Both the position numbers and the translations under genes were made by a program. From contig JBGTCV010000087.1 in the NCBI GenBank assembly GCA_041748655.1, positions 1 through 64,000 of the forward strand: 64,000 nucleotides of DNA, written 5' to 3'. This document shows, piece after piece, positions 26,642-38,300 of the stretch. The number at the start of each line of letters is the position of its first letter. The first letter of the stretch is position 1. This DNA comes from Leptofilum sp041748655 (GTDB taxonomy: Bacteria > Chloroflexota > Anaerolineae > Promineifilales > Promineifilaceae). Under the pieces are notes generated by a model. The model saw nothing but the letters and a program-made list of their open reading frames with translations. It ran no database searches and had not been told where the DNA came from.

Positions 26642-29600
26642 TTAATTGTTAACAACGATTGGTAAGAAAATCTCAAACTGGCTTAAACCAAAATATTGTC
26701 CCTTGTTGTCATGGATGGCAACATTCCCGCTGTTATCAACTGCTTGAATGAAGAATTCCAACGCTTCGCTTCGGGGCATACTTTCGTTTTTATTTGTCCG
26801 CCACATATTGCCCCCATCCGCCAGCAGTTCAATTGACTGCCAGCGGCCATCCCCGACTGTATAGGTGGCTACCACTCTTATAATACTCGCCGAGAAATCC
26901 GTCACCTCCACCGTCAGGCCAATTGTTGTGGGCGTTTCAGGTACTTGTTGCACGGTCCATATACTGGGTGGCACATAATCAGTGGTGGTGAAATAGTAAA
27001 CTGTGTAGGTCAATTCCGTCATTTTACGTGCTGTACCCCAGCTGTCTGATATGGCTTTATATTGAGCAGGAATAGTAACCAACTGCTGTTGAATACCTTC
27101 CGGTTTTCGAACCGAGTTAATAAGGCTCCAAGTGGATGGGGTCCAACTATTGAAGACAGAAAAAGCAGGTTCCTGTTGCCATGGTTCAATACGTGTATCA
27201 TCAGTAATGACGCGGGTAATAATGGGATCGAATGATTCTACTGTTTCATACAACCCGCCTTCAAATAGTATCCCACGGGCAATGGTTCCAGGCTGAGATA
27301 TATCCTGACTGGTTAGAGGTTGAATAGGATAGCCAGCAATGGCCTGTGTTTGACCATCTACTGTAAAGTAGTGGCCGCTCACGCCTGTACCGGCCACTAT
27401 TTCCGTGCTGAAATTGGGGTTGATGGTGATAGTTTGCTCACAAAGCACATCGGCTGTGCAAACCCCGGCTGGCTGCCAACTAAAGGGAGGCGCTTGGGGG
27501 ATGGAGGCAGGAGCGGCCGTTGCTGCCGGAAATTTCAATTGCAACATAGGTAACCCATACAGCGTGGCAATATTCAGCACCTTTTCGTCATAAATCGTGA
27601 GGGAATGGACGCCCATGTTATTCAGGTAGCCTAATTTGGCCAATTGCAACGCTTGACCAACGGTGACTTCTGTTTCCAGATTCTTCACAAAGTAATCCAT
27701 GAGCTTTTCCGAATATCCAATAACATTGGCATCTCCGTAAGCAAATCCGGTATTGGCTACATAGGTCGCGCCCTGGCCCAGTAAAACCTGGGCAAAATCC
27801 AGGTTCTGCCCAGACACCGCCTGCCCGCTAGCCACCGATAACCCGGAATGACATCCTACGGAAAAGACGAGTGTGCTCGCCAACTGCGTACTGGCAGCCA
27901 CATCGGCGGGCGTCAAGACACCACCTGCCGTCTCTGCAGGAATGGCCCGGCTATGGCTAAAATGGGCATTAATGGCTTGTACCTCCTGGAACTGATCTAG
28001 CCACATGGTTTTTAACGCCTCAGCCTGCCAGAAATCTGAAATCAGGGTGGAGACAGTTAAGCCCTTGCTTTCCAATTCCCTCTGTACAGCCTGGCCGTGA
28101 TCCGTCAGAAAATCGTAGCCTGTCACCAATCCAGTGGTCACGGTTATTACCGGCGTTTGCAGGAACGTATCAATGGCCATTATCATCTCTTCTGGCGTTT
28201 CTACCAGGCGGCCCAGTCCATATTCCGGCAGAATCAATCCACGCCCCCGCCAGGAAATAGGGGTAAACCCACTGTAGTAGGTATCGCTCAGGAAAAAGCT
28301 CTGGCTGAGGGCTGCGCCCAAGGGGCTTGCCTCAAGCAGGCCTTCGGCATACGTGCTTTCATTGGCGACGGGCACCTCGTCGGGCACGCGCCGAAATGGT
28401 ACGATTTCATCGCTACCGACAATGACAATATAGGCTAAATCGGGGTACGCACTTTGGATGGTAGCCAGGAATTGTTTCACCGAAATGGCAACCAGATTGG
28501 CATACAAGGGATCGTCCGCATGATTATCCCAGGCATCATACACGTCAAACAAAGCATCTGCCTGGAAAGGAGCAGGCAGGTTGCCGAGATCGATTATCTG
28601 ACCAGCTACAGCAGGATGATTGGCCAGGGTTTGTACGGCCGTTATCAACTGCGTTGTCGAAAGCGGGTAGCGTTCAGATAAACGGGTTTCGTTGGTCAGG
28701 ATGAGCGTTTTTATCCCTGGATACGTTGTATTTAGAGGAGGAAAGTTGATCGGCTGAAAGTCGGGAAGCTCAACCTGGCTTGCCATAACGTCTACGTCTA
28801 GCGAATAAGCCTTTGAGTAATGAGCCCCATTGTGACCAGCCACCAAAAGATAGTACCAGCCGCTCTGGTCCCACGTCTCGGTACGAATCTGTTCCGACTG
28901 AACCCCTGTCAGGCAGCTGGACTGCAACAAATTGCCCGTATTGGCTTCTCCTATATCCATCAACTGCCCCAAGTACATTGTTGAACAGCTGTTGCCGTCT
29001 CCGATGCCTTGAGCATTGGCAATTCCCTGTGCATTGGCGATACCTTGCGCGTTTGCTATCCCCTGGGCATTGGCAATATCATTGGGCGCAGTTGCCTCTT
29101 TTTCCAGGCCAGTGAAAATGAACATATCATAATCGCCTGGCAAATTGTTCAGCGTAGCTGTGATTGTGGCATTGTTTCCCCCAACCGGAATGCGAAACCA
29201 ATGAATGTCTTGTTCATCGTTAATCGCAAATTCATGCGTACCTGGGTTTAGGACCGGAGCATTTTGCCAGCTGTTTTTCACACCGGGGTCGGTGAGCCAA
29301 TTTTGGCCGTTGACATTAGCGCTGTAACTGTCACCAGCTCCGCCGATATTGCCGGGGCCATCGGCGCTACCCCACCAGGTTTGTCGCGCATTGATGGTTT
29401 GCCCGGTCTGGTTGTTAATGCCCAGCCCCATATTCCCGGCAATTGCGTTGTTTGTTAGATTTAGATTGCCACCTTGAAATAAAATGCCAGTGTTCCCGCT
29501 GGCTGCTACCGTGCTGTTACTGAGTGTGATCGTCCCACCGGTCTGCCGAATGCCATTTTGAGCAAATTCAATGGAAGCATAATCGATATCCCCCTGGCTG

Positions 29601-31696
29601 CCTGGGGCAAAGTTTAAACCGACCCAAGCGCCCGGTTGAGGATTGGTATATCGCTGGCTGCTGGCAAAGTGCACAGGGGAATTTTCGCTCCCGTTCACGC
29701 TGAGAGTGCCGTTAATATGCGCACCCAAATTGAAGTCAAACTGAACAGTGACACCGGCTTCTATGGTCAATTGTCGAGAGGTAGGGATGCTCAGATTATA
29801 GTCGAAGGCGTCGCTAACGTCTCTGGCAATGACGTACGTGGTCATATCACCCTGGGTTGTCCATACGGTATCCTGGGTAAGCTCGCCGCCAATGACCTGG
29901 ACGGCGTTGTAGCGGTTATTGGCAATATTGTTGTTTAGCAGCTGGTTGCCCAGCATCATTTTGACGGCCGTACCCTCGTTATGATGTACCTGGTTATTCT
30001 GAAACAGGTTGCCGGTTGTCTGGCTTAAAGTGGCGCTGTCGCCAATGATGATGCCACCGTTGTAATTGTGGGCGATTTCGTTGTTAACGGCCGTATTGTA
30101 AGAAGCGCGCGCATTAATGACGATACCTACGCCATTGGGGAAGGCATTAGCCCCGGAGCTATCCAGGCCAATTTTGTTACCAATCAGTTCTTGCCCGGTG
30201 GTGCCGGAGCTGGCCAGCCAGATGCCCTGGTCTTTATTGCCGCTAATGACGTTTGGTTCTGCCTGATCATACCCACCAATGCGGTTATTGGTTGCCTGTA
30301 AATTGATAAGAATACCAGCACCACTGTTGCCCACAGCCATTGTTTCCGACGGATTCAAACCAATGATGTTGCCCAGTACATCATTGTTAGTTGTGCCACT
30401 GCCGCCAAGGATGAGTCCGTGGCCGTTGTTGCCGCTAATCACGTTGGCCTGTAGCAGATTACTGCTGGCGTTGGTCGTAACCGTAACTCCAAATTCGCCG
30501 TTACCTAAGGGGAGGGAACCGGTGGCATCCAGGCCAATAAGATTGCCACGGATTTCGTTGTTGTCCGCAATAACAACCTCTATACCACCGCGCCCATTAC
30601 CACTTATGACATTGGCTTCTTCTGGGCTGCTGCCACCAATAACGTTGCCGCTGGCCCCGATGCCCAGGTAAACTCCTGAGAATTCGTTGGCAACGGCCGT
30701 TTCCCCAGCGTGGTCCAATCCAATCATATTACCCAAGATATGGTTGCTGGTTGCACCATTGCCATCAATCTGAACACCAAACGCGATATTGCCGCTGATG
30801 ATATTTTGGAGATCGGCCGTTATCCCACCAACGATGTTGTTGGGGGCACTTAAAATATGGATACCATTTTGTCCATTTGGCAGCGCAACAGACCCGGTAA
30901 TGTCGGTACCTATGAAATTCCCAACCACTACATTGTTTGCCGTCTGAGCATCCCGGATGAAGACACCGGTCAGGTCATTACCACTAATCAGATTGCCCTG
31001 AATCCTGTTTTGGCTGGCCCCGGAGGCAACAACTACACCGGCCATTGAATTGCCCCGGCTAAGGGTGCCGGAAATATCTGTTCCCAGCAAATTGCCAGCC
31101 AGCAGATTATCAAGGGTGGTGCTGTTTTCTAGAAAGACTCCATAATAGTTCTGACTGATTAAATTTCCTTGACCCAGCGGGCTATTCCCAACGAGCCTGT
31201 CTCCGCCAATAACGGCATTGGTGGTTCCTTGCGCCAGGCGAATACCAGCAAAAGTAAAATGAACGATTTGTAGCCCTCGGAAGGTGACGCCATCACTGCC
31301 CGTAATATTGAGTCCGATACTGTTTGCCAGTGCAATTTGGCTTCCGTCCAGGATGACCCCGGCATCACTGGCATCGATTGTAATGCCGTCTAGCGCGATG
31401 GTTGGCAATTCAGATTGCAAGGTAATGGTAACGGGGGAAGGAGGAGGGAAAACGGCCGTATCAAATGTTATCGTGTCGCCCGCCGCCATATCCAGCATCG
31501 CCTGACGCAGTGTGCCCGGGCCACTATCGGCAGCACTGGTCACCACAAATACCTCGTTGACAGCAAATATTGCTTCTAAAGCGACAGGGTTGGTATTGAG
31601 AGCAAATTGGCTGACAGTAACGGCCGTGCACATCAATACAAGAAGAAATAGTTTACGACTTAAAGCAATTAGATTTATCCCCGGATAGCTTGCCAT
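26642..31696 (-). CDS. Exported beta-helix protein with gingipain-type (C25) peptidase domain
   Basis: A 1684-residue exported protein. The frame opens upstream at 31762, but the ATG at 31696 follows GGAGGAAACC and starts a signal-anchor (LFLLVLMCTAVTVSQFA). Residues ~50-800 form a right-handed beta-helix of NosD/CASH-like repeats (units such as GNLISGN and GNxIGxD). Then come a PPC-like beta-sandwich (residues ~850-1000) holding IANAQG repeats, and a caspase-fold C25 peptidase domain (~1010-1400) with candidate His in AHFSHSRA and Cys in SVGCHSGL. A C-terminal region of ~250 residues ends in PIVVNN. It is the last gene of the CHAT operon. Confidence 0.85.
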   Translation of the reverse strand: MASYPGINLIALSRKLFLLVLMCTAVTVSQFALNTNPVALEAIFAVNEVFVVTSAADSGPGTLRQAMLDMAAGDTITFDTAVFPPPSPVTITLQSELPTIALDGITIDASDAGVILDGSQIALANSIGLNITGSDGVTFRGLQIVHFTFAGIRLAQGTTNAVIGGDRLVGNSPLGQGNLISQNYYGVFLENSTTLDNLLAGNLLGTDISGTLSRGNSMAGVVVASGASQNRIQGNLISGNDLTGVFIRDAQTANNVVVGNFIGTDITGSVALPNGQNGIHILSAPNNIVGGITADLQNIISGNIAFGVQIDGNGATSNHILGNMIGLDHAGETAVANEFSGVYLGIGASGNVIGGSSPEEANVISGNGRGGIEVVIADNNEIRGNLIGLDATGSLPLGNGEFGVTVTTNASSNLLQANVISGNNGHGLILGGSGTTNNDVLGNIIGLNPSETMAVGNSGAGILINLQATNNRIGGYDQAEPNVISGNKDQGIWLASSGTTGQELIGNKIGLDSSGANAFPNGVGIVINARASYNTAVNNEIAHNYNGGIIIGDSATLSQTTGNLFQNNQVHHNEGTAVKMMLGNQLLNNNIANNRYNAVQVIGGELTQDTVWTTQGDMTTYVIARDVSDAFDYNLSIPTSRQLTIEAGVTVQFDFNLGAHINGTLSVNGSENSPVHFASSQRYTNPQPGAWVGLNFAPGSQGDIDYASIEFAQNGIRQTGGTITLSNSTVAASGNTGILFQGGNLNLTNNAIAGNMGLGINNQTGQTINARQTWWGSADGPGNIGGAGDSYSANVNGQNWLTDPGVKNSWQNAPVLNPGTHEFAINDEQDIHWFRIPVGGNNATITATLNNLPGDYDMFIFTGLEKEATAPNDIANAQGIANAQGIANAQGIANAQGIGDGNSCSTMYLGQLMDIGEANTGNLLQSSCLTGVQSEQIRTETWDQSGWYYLLVAGHNGAHYSKAYSLDVDVMASQVELPDFQPINFPPLNTTYPGIKTLILTNETRLSERYPLSTTQLITAVQTLANHPAVAGQIIDLGNLPAPFQADALFDVYDAWDNHADDPLYANLVAISVKQFLATIQSAYPDLAYIVIVGSDEIVPFRRVPDEVPVANESTYAEGLLEASPLGAALSQSFFLSDTYYSGFTPISWRGRGLILPEYGLGRLVETPEEMIMAIDTFLQTPVITVTTGLVTGYDFLTDHGQAVQRELESKGLTVSTLISDFWQAEALKTMWLDQFQEVQAINAHFSHSRAIPAETAGGVLTPADVAASTQLASTLVFSVGCHSGLSVASGQAVSGQNLDFAQVLLGQGATYVANTGFAYGDANVIGYSEKLMDYFVKNLETEVTVGQALQLAKLGYLNNMGVHSLTIYDEKVLNIATLYGLPMLQLKFPAATAAPASIPQAPPFSWQPAGVCTADVLCEQTITINPNFSTEIVAGTGVSGHYFTVDGQTQAIAGYPIQPLTSQDISQPGTIARGILFEGGLYETVESFDPIITRVITDDTRIEPWQQEPAFSVFNSWTPSTWSLINSVRKPEGIQQQLVTIPAQYKAISDSWGTARKMTELTYTVYYFTTTDYVPPSIWTVQQVPETPTTIGLTVEVTDFSASIIRVVATYTVGDGRWQSIELLADGGNMWRTNKNESMPRSEALEFFIQAVDNSGNVAIHDNKGQYFGLSQFEIFLPIVVNN
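29006..29077 (-). repeat. Four 18-base units encoding IANAQG
   Basis: Four tandem copies of a six-residue unit (Ile-Ala-Asn-Ala-Gln-Gly) interrupt the PPC-like domain of the C25 protein. Codon usage differs between units, so the repeat is old or under selection at protein level. Confidence 0.85.
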
Positions 31697-31827
31697 GGTT
31701 TCCTCCAAAATCCAGCTACAATCGCGGTTAGGTAAGGGGACGGTTTCTGAAAACCGCTCCATTAAGGTTATAGGGGATTGAATCTTCTCGGCAGCTCAAC
31801 TGGTCCAGCCAACTGACATTTCCCCAA

Positions 31828-34800
31828 TTATTTGGTTACGATGGGGATGTACACATAATGATCCGTGTCTTCACCGCCGTTTACTTTCCCGCCGGCTGAA
31901 TAAAATTCTGAAGTCGTTCCCGCCTCAGCATCCGTTATCGTAATTGCTAAATAAGGCCAATTCGTAAAGGAGGCGTCGGAACAATTAAGAATGCCTGTAG
32001 AATTTGCAATGCACTGGCGAATAAATTCTTCTCCGGCCGGTTCACTGTTTGAGTTACCGAACACCTCTATGATGCAACCGGCACAGACGTTAGTTGAAAT
32101 TGTTTGCGTGGCTGTGATATACGTAATTTGGGGTGGTGCCGGTATGGGAATGGGCGTATCAGGGTTCAGAAATTCAATTTCTGCTTCATCATTGTTGTAG
32201 ATGCTGTTTTGGGTAATCGTATTTCCAACAGTTTGGTCACCGTCAATGGCAATACCATTACCACCGTTATGCACAATGTTGTTTCCTGGTCCCACCTGAT
32301 TGTTTTTTGTATCATTAGACAGCAATAAGCCATGCCCACCATTCGGCAATGCGTTTGTGCCGCTGCTATCTGTCCCAATATTATTCCCCTGGATAAGATT
32401 TCCTTTTGTACTGCTTCCCGTAAGCTTAATTCCGGCAGCGTTATTTCCGCTAATCAGGTTACCTTCATTGGCGTTATTGCCACCTATCTTATTCTCTTGC
32501 GGTCCAAAGCGAATGTCTATCCCGTTGGCATTGCCAATTGCGGCCGTACCCGCTGCATTGGTCCCTATGAAATTGCCGAATACCTGGTTTTGATCCGTAC
32601 CCTGTCCGAACATTAATATGCCTGCATTTGTGTTACCGCTAATTACATTACGAGCAGCGGCCGTGGTCCCCCCAATTATATTGCCGCTGGTGCCTTGTAA
32701 AAGCGTAACCCCATCATAGTTGCCGATGGCTGCGGTACCGGTGTTGTTCACTCCAATAAAATTACCTTCCACTCGATTTTCAGAAGCGCCCGCGCCTTCT
32801 ATTTGCACACCTGCATCGGTATTGCCGCTGATAACATTTCGGGAACCCGGATCGACGCCACCAATGACGTTGCCGTACGCACCAAAGGCAATACCCACGC
32901 CCCATTTATTGGGAATGGCGGCATCGCCTGCCAGATTGGTCCCTATAAAATTGCCCGCTATTAAATTCCCCGTGGTGCCGTGGTCTTGTTCATCTGATTC
33001 TGTTTCCCAATCTTGAATAAGAACGCCAGCATCCAGGTTGCCGCTTATCAGGTTGCGCTTCGTGCTGCTCGTACCGCCTATCTCATTCTGATTGGCACCA
33101 ACAAGTAGGCCAACGCCAACATCATTGCCAATTGCAGCTGTCCCGCCCATATTGGTGCCAATCCGATTGCCCCAAACTTTATTTTGGACGGTGCCTGTAC
33201 CGTGGATTGCCAGCCCGACAATCCGATTACCGCTGATCAAGTTTCCGGCCCCGACTGTATCTCCGCCAATCGTGTTGTTGTTGGCTCCAAGCACAATTTG
33301 TACGCCGTAATCGTTGGGAACGGCCGTGTTCCCCGCCGCATCTGTGCCAATCAGATTGCCCATGACCAGATTCCCGGTGGTCCCACTGCTTTGCAAAGAT
33401 AAGCCGATCTGATTGCCGCCAATCAAATTCCCACTACCCTCTGTATTGCCCCCGATCTGGTTATTCTGGGCACCGTTGATGCCAATCCCCACCACATTCA
33501 TGAGGGCAAACGTGCCTGAGGCATCTAACCCAATAACGTTTCCCTGAACCACATTTTGGTTGGTGCCGTTCCCTTGAAGCTGAAGCCCAACGAAACTGTT
33601 GCCGCTGATGAGGTTGCCAGCTCCTTCGGCTGTGCTGCCAATACTGTTCTGGGCTGCACCGTTGATGATACCGATGCCATTGTCGTTGCTTAAACTGGCT
33701 GTTCCGTTGCTGTTGGTACCGACGAAATTCCCCAGCACCTGATTACCTGTGGAGCCGACATCCTGAATCAGGATCCCTGCGCCCACATTGCCGCTGACAA
33801 CATTCCGTGCACCGGGCGTGGTGCCTCCAATGACTACATTTTTGGTACCAGAGGTTATGGCAATCCCCTGGACATTGCCAACGGCCGTTGTACCGCCCGC
33901 ATTAGTGCCGATAAGATTCCCCAACACCTGGTGCCCGCTATTGTCTGGCCCCTGAAACTGGATACCCGAACCAAAAAAATGCCCGCTGATCAGATTCCCC
34001 ATTCCCGGCGATTCACCGCCAATCACGTTGTTGCTGCTGTACTGGTCAATGAGAATTCCCAGGCTTTGCAGTATCCCCGACGTTCCATTGATATTCGTGC
34101 CAATATAATTACCAATTATTTGGTTATTAGCGGTCATATTAATGCCAGGTTGTAAAGGATCGTCCCCCGTCCAAATACCGTAGCCAATATTACCGCTGAT
34201 AAGATTACGCTCAGCAGCCGTGCCCCCCCCAATCACGTTCCCTTCGGTGCCGTTCATCAAGACAACCCCAAAATAATTAAATACGGCATCCGTGCCACTG
34301 GCATTGGTGCCAATTAAATTCCCTTGGACCAGATTGTTATTGCTATTGGGGTCCTGAATGAACACCCCCGTTCCCGAACCGGAAAAAAGGTCAAAATGTC
34401 CGCTAATAACATTGCGCATGCTTGCGGTTGGCCCACCGATCACATTTTCATGCGCCCCTTCGGCGATGATCACCCCTAATTCCTGACTGCCATAGGCTGA
34501 ATCACCGGCAAGATTGGTGCCAATGTAATTGCCTTGGACGATATTGCCCGTTGTCTGGTCTCCCAAAATCCATACTCCGGCCCAGGCATTGCCACTAATG
34601 AGATTGCCTTGACCCAGCGGGCCCGCACCGATGTTCCGATCTCCGCCAATGATAGCATTTGTCGTGTCTATTAAAATGTCAACGCCTACCCAGGGGAAGT
34701 TCAATATCTGCAAACCGTAAATCGTTGTGCTATCGGCCCCGATTAGCTCAAAGCCGGAACCAGAGTTGAGCTGGCTGCCGTTCACAATTACCCCGGCGTC

Positions 34801-35298
34801 ACTGCCATCTATGGTTAGGGAATCAATGGTGATGCTTGGCAGGGGGGTCAACACGGAAATGGTGGCGGGGTTATTGGGTGAGAAAACGGCCGTATCAAAA
34901 TTAATCACATCCCCTTCACCAGCATTGGCCAGGCAGTCGCGCAAACTGCCGCTGCCGCTGTCGGCGGTGGTGGTAACCAGGCAAATAGCGGCGACAGCAT
35001 TGATCCCACTTTGGGGCCCTGTTTGGGGATTGACTACCAGTTGGTCAGCAGAATCAGTGAATCTTCGATTCGTGAGCTGGCTGCTCCGGCTGGCTATCTC
35101 GGCAGGTCTGGCAGCGGAAGGCGCCAGGGCGCTGATGTTGTTTTCTGGTGATTTGAGAACATCTAACGGGGATATGGTCGTTGTCCGATGCGGATCAAAC
35201 CGCGCCGCCTGCACGAAAGAGACTGCAAAAACGGCCAAAAAAACAAAAATAACCAAGGCAAAAATGACCGGAACAAACTGCTCATACCAACGCTTCAT
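31828..35298 (-). CDS. Exported right-handed beta-helix repeat protein
   Basis: A 1156-residue protein with an N-terminal hydrophobic segment (residues ~8-30, FALVIFVFLAVFAVSFVQAA), followed by about 20 or more repeat units of ~35-45 residues containing GNLISGN, GNxIGTNxxGT and similar words. The repeats stack into a beta-helix, a surface or secreted architecture. The start has AGGAGG 6 bases upstream. The C terminus has two cysteines (VCAGCIIEVFG) and ends in YIPIVTK, a tail similar to the PIVVNN end of the neighbouring protein, possibly a sorting signal. It lacks a recognised catalytic domain. Confidence 0.87.
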   Translation of the reverse strand: MKRWYEQFVPVIFALVIFVFLAVFAVSFVQAARFDPHRTTTISPLDVLKSPENNISALAPSAARPAEIASRSSQLTNRRFTDSADQLVVNPQTGPQSGINAVAAICLVTTTADSGSGSLRDCLANAGEGDVINFDTAVFSPNNPATISVLTPLPSITIDSLTIDGSDAGVIVNGSQLNSGSGFELIGADSTTIYGLQILNFPWVGVDILIDTTNAIIGGDRNIGAGPLGQGNLISGNAWAGVWILGDQTTGNIVQGNYIGTNLAGDSAYGSQELGVIIAEGAHENVIGGPTASMRNVISGHFDLFSGSGTGVFIQDPNSNNNLVQGNLIGTNASGTDAVFNYFGVVLMNGTEGNVIGGGTAAERNLISGNIGYGIWTGDDPLQPGINMTANNQIIGNYIGTNINGTSGILQSLGILIDQYSSNNVIGGESPGMGNLISGHFFGSGIQFQGPDNSGHQVLGNLIGTNAGGTTAVGNVQGIAITSGTKNVVIGGTTPGARNVVSGNVGAGILIQDVGSTGNQVLGNFVGTNSNGTASLSNDNGIGIINGAAQNSIGSTAEGAGNLISGNSFVGLQLQGNGTNQNVVQGNVIGLDASGTFALMNVVGIGINGAQNNQIGGNTEGSGNLIGGNQIGLSLQSSGTTGNLVMGNLIGTDAAGNTAVPNDYGVQIVLGANNNTIGGDTVGAGNLISGNRIVGLAIHGTGTVQNKVWGNRIGTNMGGTAAIGNDVGVGLLVGANQNEIGGTSSTKRNLISGNLDAGVLIQDWETESDEQDHGTTGNLIAGNFIGTNLAGDAAIPNKWGVGIAFGAYGNVIGGVDPGSRNVISGNTDAGVQIEGAGASENRVEGNFIGVNNTGTAAIGNYDGVTLLQGTSGNIIGGTTAAARNVISGNTNAGILMFGQGTDQNQVFGNFIGTNAAGTAAIGNANGIDIRFGPQENKIGGNNANEGNLISGNNAAGIKLTGSSTKGNLIQGNNIGTDSSGTNALPNGGHGLLLSNDTKNNQVGPGNNIVHNGGNGIAIDGDQTVGNTITQNSIYNNDEAEIEFLNPDTPIPIPAPPQITYITATQTISTNVCAGCIIEVFGNSNSEPAGEEFIRQCIANSTGILNCSDASFTNWPYLAITITDAEAGTTSEFYSAGGKVNGGEDTDHYVYIPIVTK

Positions 35299-35331
35299 AA
35301 TATCCTCCTGAAATACTCCCCAAACTACCAG

Positions 35332-38300
35332 CTACGCTATTAATTCTTTCAGCCTTTGGGCTACAGTTAAATCATGCCCGGCGCCCAACCTGGCGAATAT
35401 GGCAATGGCCTGGTCACAACAGGCTGTGGCCCGTTGCGGCTGATCTTCATCGCGATACAGCTGGGCCAATTCTGTTAAAGTAACCCCCTGTTCATACGGG
35501 CTGTCTTGCTTTTCAAAAAGTTGAAGGCTGTCTAGCAGACAAGATTTGGCTTCCTGATACTTCTGCAACAGCCGGTAGGCTTGTCCCATAACTCTGTTCA
35601 CAGCCCCCAACGCCAGCGGGCGCTCCTGCTCTTGCGCCGCTGCCAGCGCAGCCCGCCCTAAAGTCAGACCGGCTTCCGGATCTCCTTCCAGAAGGCGCAG
35701 TGTGGCCAGGCCGCATAAGGTTTCCACCAGATAGGTTTCCGTCCCCAACTCGGCAAACAGCTGCTGGCATTTTGCCAAACTTGTGGCCGCTTCTGGCAAA
35801 TCTGCCAACTTCAAATGGATGGTGCCTAAATTCAACTGCGTGATGCCAACTAACTCAGAAAGATCATGGACCATGGCCAGGGTTTGTGCCTGACGATTGT
35901 AGGCCAGGGCCTCGTCAAACTTGCCTTGTAATCTAAAAATTTCTGCCAGGTTAATGGCAGCTGCGACCCGTCGCCACACTTCTCCTGTTCTTTCACTGAG
36001 GTCGGCGCTCTCCTGAAAATAGTTCAAGGCTACATCCCACTGGCTAACATCTTGAAACACACAGCCAAGATTGCTGTAGGCACGCTCCAGGCCAGGAATG
36101 TAGTTAGATTCCTGATATAGGGCAATGCTTTGCCGGTGTGCCTCCATCGCTTCCTCGCTGCGGCTAATGTTGCGGTACAGTACCCCTTCCAGGTTATACG
36201 CTCTGGCCAACTCTCTGATGTTGCCGGTCTCTTGAATGATTTCAATTCCCTTGCGGCAAGAGGTAAGCCCGTCTACCAGCAGCCCACGCCTGAAGGCCAG
36301 TAAACCCTGCCAGACATACAGCTTGCCCGTTTCTAAATTGGGCTCATTGGCCACGATGGCCAGGCCTGTGCTCAGTGCCTGTTCGGCCGCATCATATTCC
36401 CCCTGATCCTGATAAGCGTCCGCGATTTTCCGGTATAGATCTGCCTGAAAAGCATTTGTAAAGCCGGCAACCTCTTTTGAAGTGGCAAGCGCTTCCTGAT
36501 AGTTGCGTATAGCTTCTTCGTATTGACCAATCAGGAGCTGCATGTCGGCTTTGCCGGTAAGGGTAGCAACGATCCACTGTTGGATCTGATTTTCGGTGCA
36601 TCCTTTTTCGACTTCAGCTTCTAGAGGTGGAACCTGGTCAAAGGTGGTAAGTTTTTCAAAGGCACGATCGTACCAGGTTACGGCCGTATGGTTTGCCCAC
36701 ACTTCTGCCGCCCGGTTGGCCGCCTGCAAACAGCTAGTAATGGCCAATAGGCGATCGTCTCCCTGGTACGCATGAAAGGCAATTTGCTCAATGCCTGGCC
36801 CCTCTGAGGTACAGAACAGGGTAGCCAGCGCCTGGGCAATCTGGCGATGGGTTCGGCGGCGGGAACTATCCAGCAAATCGGCATAAATAATTTGCTGGAT
36901 CAAGCCGTGTTTGAAAGCGTAGGTAATCTGGGGTGGCAGCCAGCCCACCGCCGTAAATATCAACTCGCGTGCGATCAGTTCATCTAACGCCGAGTCCAGA
37001 CGGCTCCGCACCGCATCGGGCAAGACGGCATCCAGCAATGCATACTCGAATTCCTGGCCAATAACAACGGCCGTTTGCAAAAGCACACGGGCCTGTTCAG
37101 ACAATCGCTGGCTGCGGGCCAGGATCAGCTGCTCCACTTTGTCTGGCAGCAGGTGTGCGGCCGCCTGGCTATCCAGCGTCCAGATTTTTTCCTGGTAAGT
37201 AAGTGCCTGACTCTCGCGAAGCGCCGCCAGATTTTCCTCAATAAACAGGGGATTCCCGCCAGTTCTTGCCAGAATCGTTTCTGTCAGGTCGGTGGGCAGC
37301 ACCGTTACATTTAACAGGTTTTGCAAGATTTCCTGCTGTTCCCCGACTGAAAGCTCCTGCAAGTTCAGTTGGCGGGCATGGGCCCAGTGGCCCCAAGGTG
37401 CTTGCCAATCTGGCCGGAAGACGGCGATCAGCAAAATGCGACGCCTCTCCAAGCTGGCGATGATCGGTTCCAGAACGGCGAGGCTGGCTTCATCGGCCCA
37501 ATGCAAATCTTCTAGAGTGATCACCAACGGTGCTTGCTGGCTTTTGTAGGCCAGGATCGCCTGTAACAAAGCGGCTAACCGGCGCTGTCTGAGTTCAGGG
37601 TCAAGTGCATCAATGACCGGGTCGGAAGCACCCAGGCGGATAACTTGGCCCAACAAGGCGATCCCTTCTCGATGCTGCCAGGCCGTATCGGCGGCATTCT
37701 CCGCCAAAATTAACTGCACCAGGTTGGCCAACTGCCGCTGGCTTTTTGCTACGTCGTCTTCGGGACGAATGTCGGCCAGGCTGCGGATAAGCTGAGCCAG
37801 CAGGGCGTAAGAAGTGGTGGCATTATAGGTGTGGCATACGGCCGTAACCCCCTGCAGGTTTTGGCCAGCTAACCAGGTGTGAAAGGCCTGTATCAGGCGC
37901 GTTTTGCCAATGCCAGCCTGCCCCACAAGGCTCACCAGATGACCAGACCCACGAGCAGCCTCCTGCCACCACATCTGCAACTGGTCTAACTCATACTGCC
38001 GTCCCACCATATTGCCGGAACGCGTCTCTTGCACAATGTCGGCCCCGGCCAGGTAAAACTCATCAAACCTGGTCGCCTCCGGCACCGTGTCAGGGGATAA
38101 GGGGGTGAACTGGAAAGCGGAGCGGGCAAAGCGGTACGTGGCGGCGTCTGTTAAGATTTCGCCGGGCGCCGCCAAATCTGCCAGCTGTACCACAATCGTG
38201 ACAGGCTTGCCTGAGAGTTCAGCCATTTTGTTTTGCGTTTGTTTCAGCACCTGACCGCTGCTGATGCCCACCTGGGCCTGTAAGCGAAGGGGGAGCTGGT

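Noticed and set aside
31828..35298. Periodic repeats in the beta-helix gene considered as a CRISPR array or tandem DNA repeat
   Set aside because: The periodicity is at protein level (~35-45 residues), the DNA units are divergent, and there are no identical direct repeats with unique spacers. No cas gene is in the window.
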